Shown here in pieces: positions 61,358-64,000 of a stretch of 64,000 nucleotides of DNA (positions are counted from its first letter, which is position 1; each line of letters begins with the position of its first letter). Origin of the DNA: Microbacterium oryzae (lineage in GTDB: Bacteria; Actinomycetota; Actinomycetes; Actinomycetales; Microbacteriaceae). Position numbers and translations under genes: made by a program. The stretch covers positions 1,736,001 to 1,800,000 of the forward strand of contig NZ_CP032550.1 in NCBI RefSeq assembly GCF_009735645.1. The letters run 5' to 3'. Below the pieces are notes generated by a model. The model had not been told where the DNA came from and did not search any database. It worked only from the letters and a program-made list of their open reading frames with translations.

Positions 61358-63316
61358 CTATTCGATGCCGTTGCCGACGGCGCGATCGACGACGGCTTGC
61401 ACGCTCTCTTCACCGCGGAACTTGCTCGTGCCGAGGGTGACGCGCAACCGCAGCAGGCTGCCGCCGGGGATGTTGCTCTTCGCGAGCGAGCGCAGCACGA
61501 GCAGGTGGTGGGCGGCGTTCCACCACAGCACCTTCAGCCCGATCGGCAGCACCAGTCGCAGGTGCTGGTCGCTGGCGCCGAGGGTGGAGATCCCGCACTT
61601 CGTGAGGTCGACGATCAGCTCGATGACGGGACGTTCGAACCCGTGCCCGAACGGTGCAAGCGCGCGGATGTCGTCCGCGAGGTCCTTCAGCGCGTCGACG
61701 CTGACCAGACCCGCATGCGCGTCCGGCGTCGGCCCGAGGATCAGATCCGCCTGGTTCGCATGCTCGAGTTCACCGGAAGCCACCGCCCGTCGATTGAGTG
61801 CCTCCGCCGCGTCACGCATGTCGACGGCGAGCCGGAGCAGCTCGTTGCGGTCGGCGGCGTGCACACCGCACGCGTGCTCATGTCCAATCGCGGTATACCC
61901 CAGCGGGGTGAGCGTGGAGATGACCGGGAACCACTGCGGCGACCGCGCGGATCCGCTGACCGGGCCGCTCGGGTCTGCCGGACGACGCGCCACGACCGTG
62001 GGCCGGCCGGTGCTGGACGTCACGGACGCGGCGAGGAGGCCGAGCATCCCCACGGGTGCGTCGGTGAAGTAGACGCCGTAGGCCTGCAGGGGCTGGGCAA
62101 CGTGATCGTTGCCGTCGACCTCCGCCCAAAGCCGGCGCAGGTACTGCGCCGACAACTCCTTGCGCTGTTCGTTGCCGTCGAGCAGCGCCGTGGCGTGGGC
62201 GTACTTCTCCTCCGCCGTGGCGGCGGTGAACACGCCGAACGCGTCGGCCATGTCCCCCTCGATGCGGCGGACGGCGTTGAAGGCCGGCGCGAGCTGGAAG
62301 CCGAAGAAGTCCTCGGTGAGCTCCGCGCTGGTGAGCAGCTTCCCCGGGGTAAGGCGGGGCTGGCCGCGCCAGTCGAGGATCGGGTCGCCGTTGGCATCGA
62401 GCATCGGCCGACGGTGCTCGCGGAACGCTTGCATCAGCAGGGCGAATCCCTCGAAGGCGCCGACGAACTCGGGCGAGTGGTCGTGGTTGCGGAGCAGGAT
62501 CATCAGGATGCTGTCCTCGACGTTGTACTCGCGGACATCGTCCGGAGGGATCGGAACGTACAGCAGCCGTGCGATCGAGATCGCGTCGCGCACCATCCGC
62601 CTGTTCTCGTACAGCAGCGGCATCACATCGGAGACAGTGCCGATCCCCGCGAAGAGGCGCAGCAGTCCGATGGCGGTCACCTTGTGCTGTGCGTAGCGGC
62701 CGGCGTATGCGGTGAGCACCTGGTGGATCACGTGCGCACCGCAGATCCCCGGGTGCGCATAGGTCTCGCCGATGCGCGCGGGGTTCACCGCGATGTCCGC
62801 GTTGCACCCCGGGGCGAGCTCGACATGGTGGTCCGTGACGAGCGTGTGCAAGCCCAGCTTGCGCGCCTCAGCAAGACCTGCGTGGCTGTTGATCCCCGCG
62901 TCGGTCGTGATGATCGCCGCCGCGTGCGGGAACTGAATCCGCACATCCTGAATCGTCTCCGGCGTGATGTCGTGACCTCGCCGATAGTCGGGCACGTGCA
63001 ACTGCACATCGAAGCCGAGTTCGCTCAGCCCCGCCCAGGCGATCACCCCCGACGTGACACCATCCATATCGAAATCGGGGACGACGACGATCTGCTCCCC
63101 CGCTTTCTGCATCCGCCGCAGTTCCTCGACCATCAGGCCAACGTTCTGCAGTTCCTCATGCGTGGCATCGTTGATCTCATCGAGGTACTCCTCCGTCCAA
63201 CCGCGGTTGTCCTTCAGCAGCCGGAACAACGAGTCATCGAAGAACTCGTCCAGCGTCAGAATGTCGCCGCCGAAGTCGGCATCGACGGAGTTATCGGGGA
63301 AAGCAGGAATGCTCAT
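61358..63316 (-). CDS. RecJ-like DHH family phosphoesterase/nuclease
   Basis: 652 aa from ATG 63316 (GGAG about 8 nt before). DHH core: DFDMDG (81-86), TTDAGINS (137-144), the DHH signature TDHHVE (161-166) and VNP; a C-terminal DHHA1-like block with FGHGFERP and an OB-like end with LKVLWWNAAHH, the RecJ layout. It is a 5'-3' single-strand exonuclease or related phosphodiesterase. It has an insertion between DHH and DHHA1 (about residues 250-470) not seen in normal RecJ. Element-borne, upstream of the ATPase operon and perhaps linked to it. Confidence 0.85.
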   Translation of the reverse strand: MSIPAFPDNSVDADFGGDILTLDEFFDDSLFRLLKDNRGWTEEYLDEINDATHEELQNVGLMVEELRRMQKAGEQIVVVPDFDMDGVTSGVIAWAGLSELGFDVQLHVPDYRRGHDITPETIQDVRIQFPHAAAIITTDAGINSHAGLAEARKLGLHTLVTDHHVELAPGCNADIAVNPARIGETYAHPGICGAHVIHQVLTAYAGRYAQHKVTAIGLLRLFAGIGTVSDVMPLLYENRRMVRDAISIARLLYVPIPPDDVREYNVEDSILMILLRNHDHSPEFVGAFEGFALLMQAFREHRRPMLDANGDPILDWRGQPRLTPGKLLTSAELTEDFFGFQLAPAFNAVRRIEGDMADAFGVFTAATAEEKYAHATALLDGNEQRKELSAQYLRRLWAEVDGNDHVAQPLQAYGVYFTDAPVGMLGLLAASVTSSTGRPTVVARRPADPSGPVSGSARSPQWFPVISTLTPLGYTAIGHEHACGVHAADRNELLRLAVDMRDAAEALNRRAVASGELEHANQADLILGPTPDAHAGLVSVDALKDLADDIRALAPFGHGFERPVIELIVDLTKCGISTLGASDQHLRLVLPIGLKVLWWNAAHHLLVLRSLAKSNIPGGSLLRLRVTLGTSKFRGEESVQAVVDRAVGNGIE

Positions 63317-63767
63317 ATACGTCTCCAGAAGAGATAAGGGGAACGGTGTCTCACGCGTCCTTCCAGCTGCCTCCGCAGGAGCGCAGGCAGGCGATTGGAA
63401 CGACGAGTCGACCGGCACGCGGATACGCGTGCAGGCCTCAACTCCTCCCTCGGGGCGGCCCTGCCGCCCCACTCCTCTCACCCCGATGACACCGGCGGCC
63501 GGCCCGCCCGGACGACCGGCGTCGTATCCGCAGCTCTCTCCGTTCCGGGACGGCGGTGCCGTCCCCCGTGGCTCCGCCGAAACGTCGGCCACGCCCCAGG
63601 CGGGGTCCGACGCCTTCGCTCGGAAGGGGTGGATCGAAGGAGGGGACCTGGCCCCTCCTCGCAAGCAAAGGCCCCGGGAGCGTGCGGCGGCGCGGTCCCG
63701 GGGCCGGCCCGACAGGATGGGCGAGCGACGCGAGAACGTAATACAGTCGGGTTGCTTGCTTCGAACT
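63317..63767. other. Non-coding region upstream of the DHH gene
   Basis: 450 bp without a credible gene. Contains several hairpins: 63638-63645 with 63652-63659 (8 bp) and 63670-63679 with 63696-63705 (10 bp, SmaI-like GGCCCCGGGA/TCCCGGGGCC). The promoter of the DHH gene must be near 63330-63400; none stands out. Confidence 0.5.
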
Positions 63768-63822
63768 GCTCTTCGGTGTTGACTCGAACCCTGATCCAAG
63801 GGCTGGGTCAACACCGAAGAGC
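63768..63822. promoter_or_regulatory. 16-bp perfect inverted repeat
   Basis: GCTCTTCGGTGTTGAC (63768-63783) and its complement (63807-63822), 23-nt spacer containing a small CCCT/AGGG pair. Lies 18 bp upstream of the next start codon. It may be an operator for an element regulator or a leader hairpin. Confidence 0.65.
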
Positions 63823-63839
63823 GGTGAGCGGAGGGCGCA

Positions 63840-64000
63840 GTGAACGACGAAGTCGTGAACATGGGGCGCCCGACCCGCGAGGGCAACGGAACGCCAGTGG
63901 AGGAGCCCTCGCGTCCGCACCCGAGTCCGAGCGCAGGCGAGGGCTCCGTGGTCGAAGAGCGCAGCGATGAGGCCACGCCCGCTAGCAAGCTCGTCCCGGT
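63840..64000 (+). CDS. Start of an acidic protein (3' end outside window)
   Basis: GTG start with a strong GGAGGG 6 nt upstream; 53 codons, open to the window edge. The visible part is Pro/Glu/Ser-rich and disordered (EEPSRPHPSPSAGEG). No domain can be named. Its leader holds the 16-bp inverted repeat. Confidence 0.6.
   Translation, partial: MNDEVVNMGRPTREGNGTPVEEPSRPHPSPSAGEGSVVEERSDEATPASKLVP

Larger units (their letters stand above)
45880..64000. mobile_element. Integrative element in tRNA-Ser (right end outside window)
   Basis: Bounded on the left by the tRNA-Ser fragment. Contains a tyrosine integrase (56364-57503), an excisionase-like HTH protein (57808-58038), DUF4238 and small unknown genes, and a Clp-like ATPase/DHH module. 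With the later IS21 insertion removed, the integrase lies about 3 kb from the att site, a normal distance. No conjugation or phage structural genes are visible in this part, so whether it is an ICE, a prophage or a mobilisable island is open. Confidence 0.65.

Noticed and set aside
63395-63970. Plus-strand 191-codon frame upstream of and across the last start
   Set aside because: Composition is that of a GC-rich shadow, it crosses several hairpins and the 16-bp inverted repeat, and the GTG at 63840 in another frame has a far better ribosome site.

Overview
The window is a high-GC actinobacterial chromosome segment, most likely from Microbacteriaceae and probably Microbacterium. The signs are very high GC, an lhr-nei gene pair, two short DUF7882-type proteins, several genes that look leaderless (a TANNNT hexamer 6-7 nt before the start codon), and CUT1/CUT2 sugar ABC transporters with a LacI regulator. 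The genus is an inference.

Positions 1-45,880 look like ordinary chromosome. 1-4.0 kb holds the 3' part of lhr and a nei-type DNA glycosylase. 4.0-9.7 kb holds a hexapeptide-repeat protein, a LysR-type effector domain without HTH, a TspO-like protein, a small (p)ppGpp synthetase, two convergent DUF7882 paralogues, an SRPBCC protein and small membrane proteins. 9.7-11.4 kb is an ABC-F protein. 11.5-20.4 kb is a co-directional series: a CUT1 ABC importer (lipoprotein and two permeases), an SDR dehydrogenase, prpD, prpB, prpC and a thiolase. The dehydrogenase and thiolase could make propionyl-CoA and the prp genes would burn it through the methylcitrate cycle. 20.6-21.1 kb has two tiny ORFs sharing three copies of the motif HPSQAEG. 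21-26 kb has an aldose epimerase, an MFS carrier with a 41-bp tandem duplication over its 3' end, an AAT amino-acid permease and an eRF1-like protein. 26.1-33.6 kb is a CUT2 (rhamnose/ribose-type) importer operon, its LacI regulator and a divergent second ATPase without permeases, linked by three near-identical operator palindromes. 33.6-45.8 kb has rtcB, a Gfo/Idh/MocA oxidoreductase, YaeQ, an APC permease, a MarR regulator divergent from a Baeyer-Villiger-type monooxygenase plus SDR, a lipoprotein with a CDF metal exporter, and a membrane-anchored glycerophosphodiesterase.

At 45,880 lies the last 26 nt of a tRNA-Ser gene (minus strand) still followed by its terminator but with no tRNA body. 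This is the expected scar of an integrative element using the tRNA 3' end. From here to the window's end the sequence is accessory: a tyrosine integrase (56.4-57.5 kb), an excisionase-like HTH protein, a DUF4238 protein, small unknowns, and a tight operon of a Zn-ribbon protein, a one-TM protein and a two-domain AAA+/Clp-like ATPase whose first Walker A has Arg in place of Lys. A RecJ-like DHH phosphoesterase lies upstream.

Inside this element sits a 7.47-kb IS21-type transposon (46,053-53,519) with 57-bp terminal inverted repeats. It carries istA, an istB split by a one-base poly-C frameshift, and, between istB and the right repeat, a complete copper-handling set: BNR-repeat lipoprotein, DUF305 lipoprotein, His-rich small membrane protein, CopB-type P-ATPase, HMA chaperone-like protein and CsoR with its operator beside the right inverted repeat. 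Copper resistance as passenger cargo inside IS21 ends is the most striking organisation seen here.
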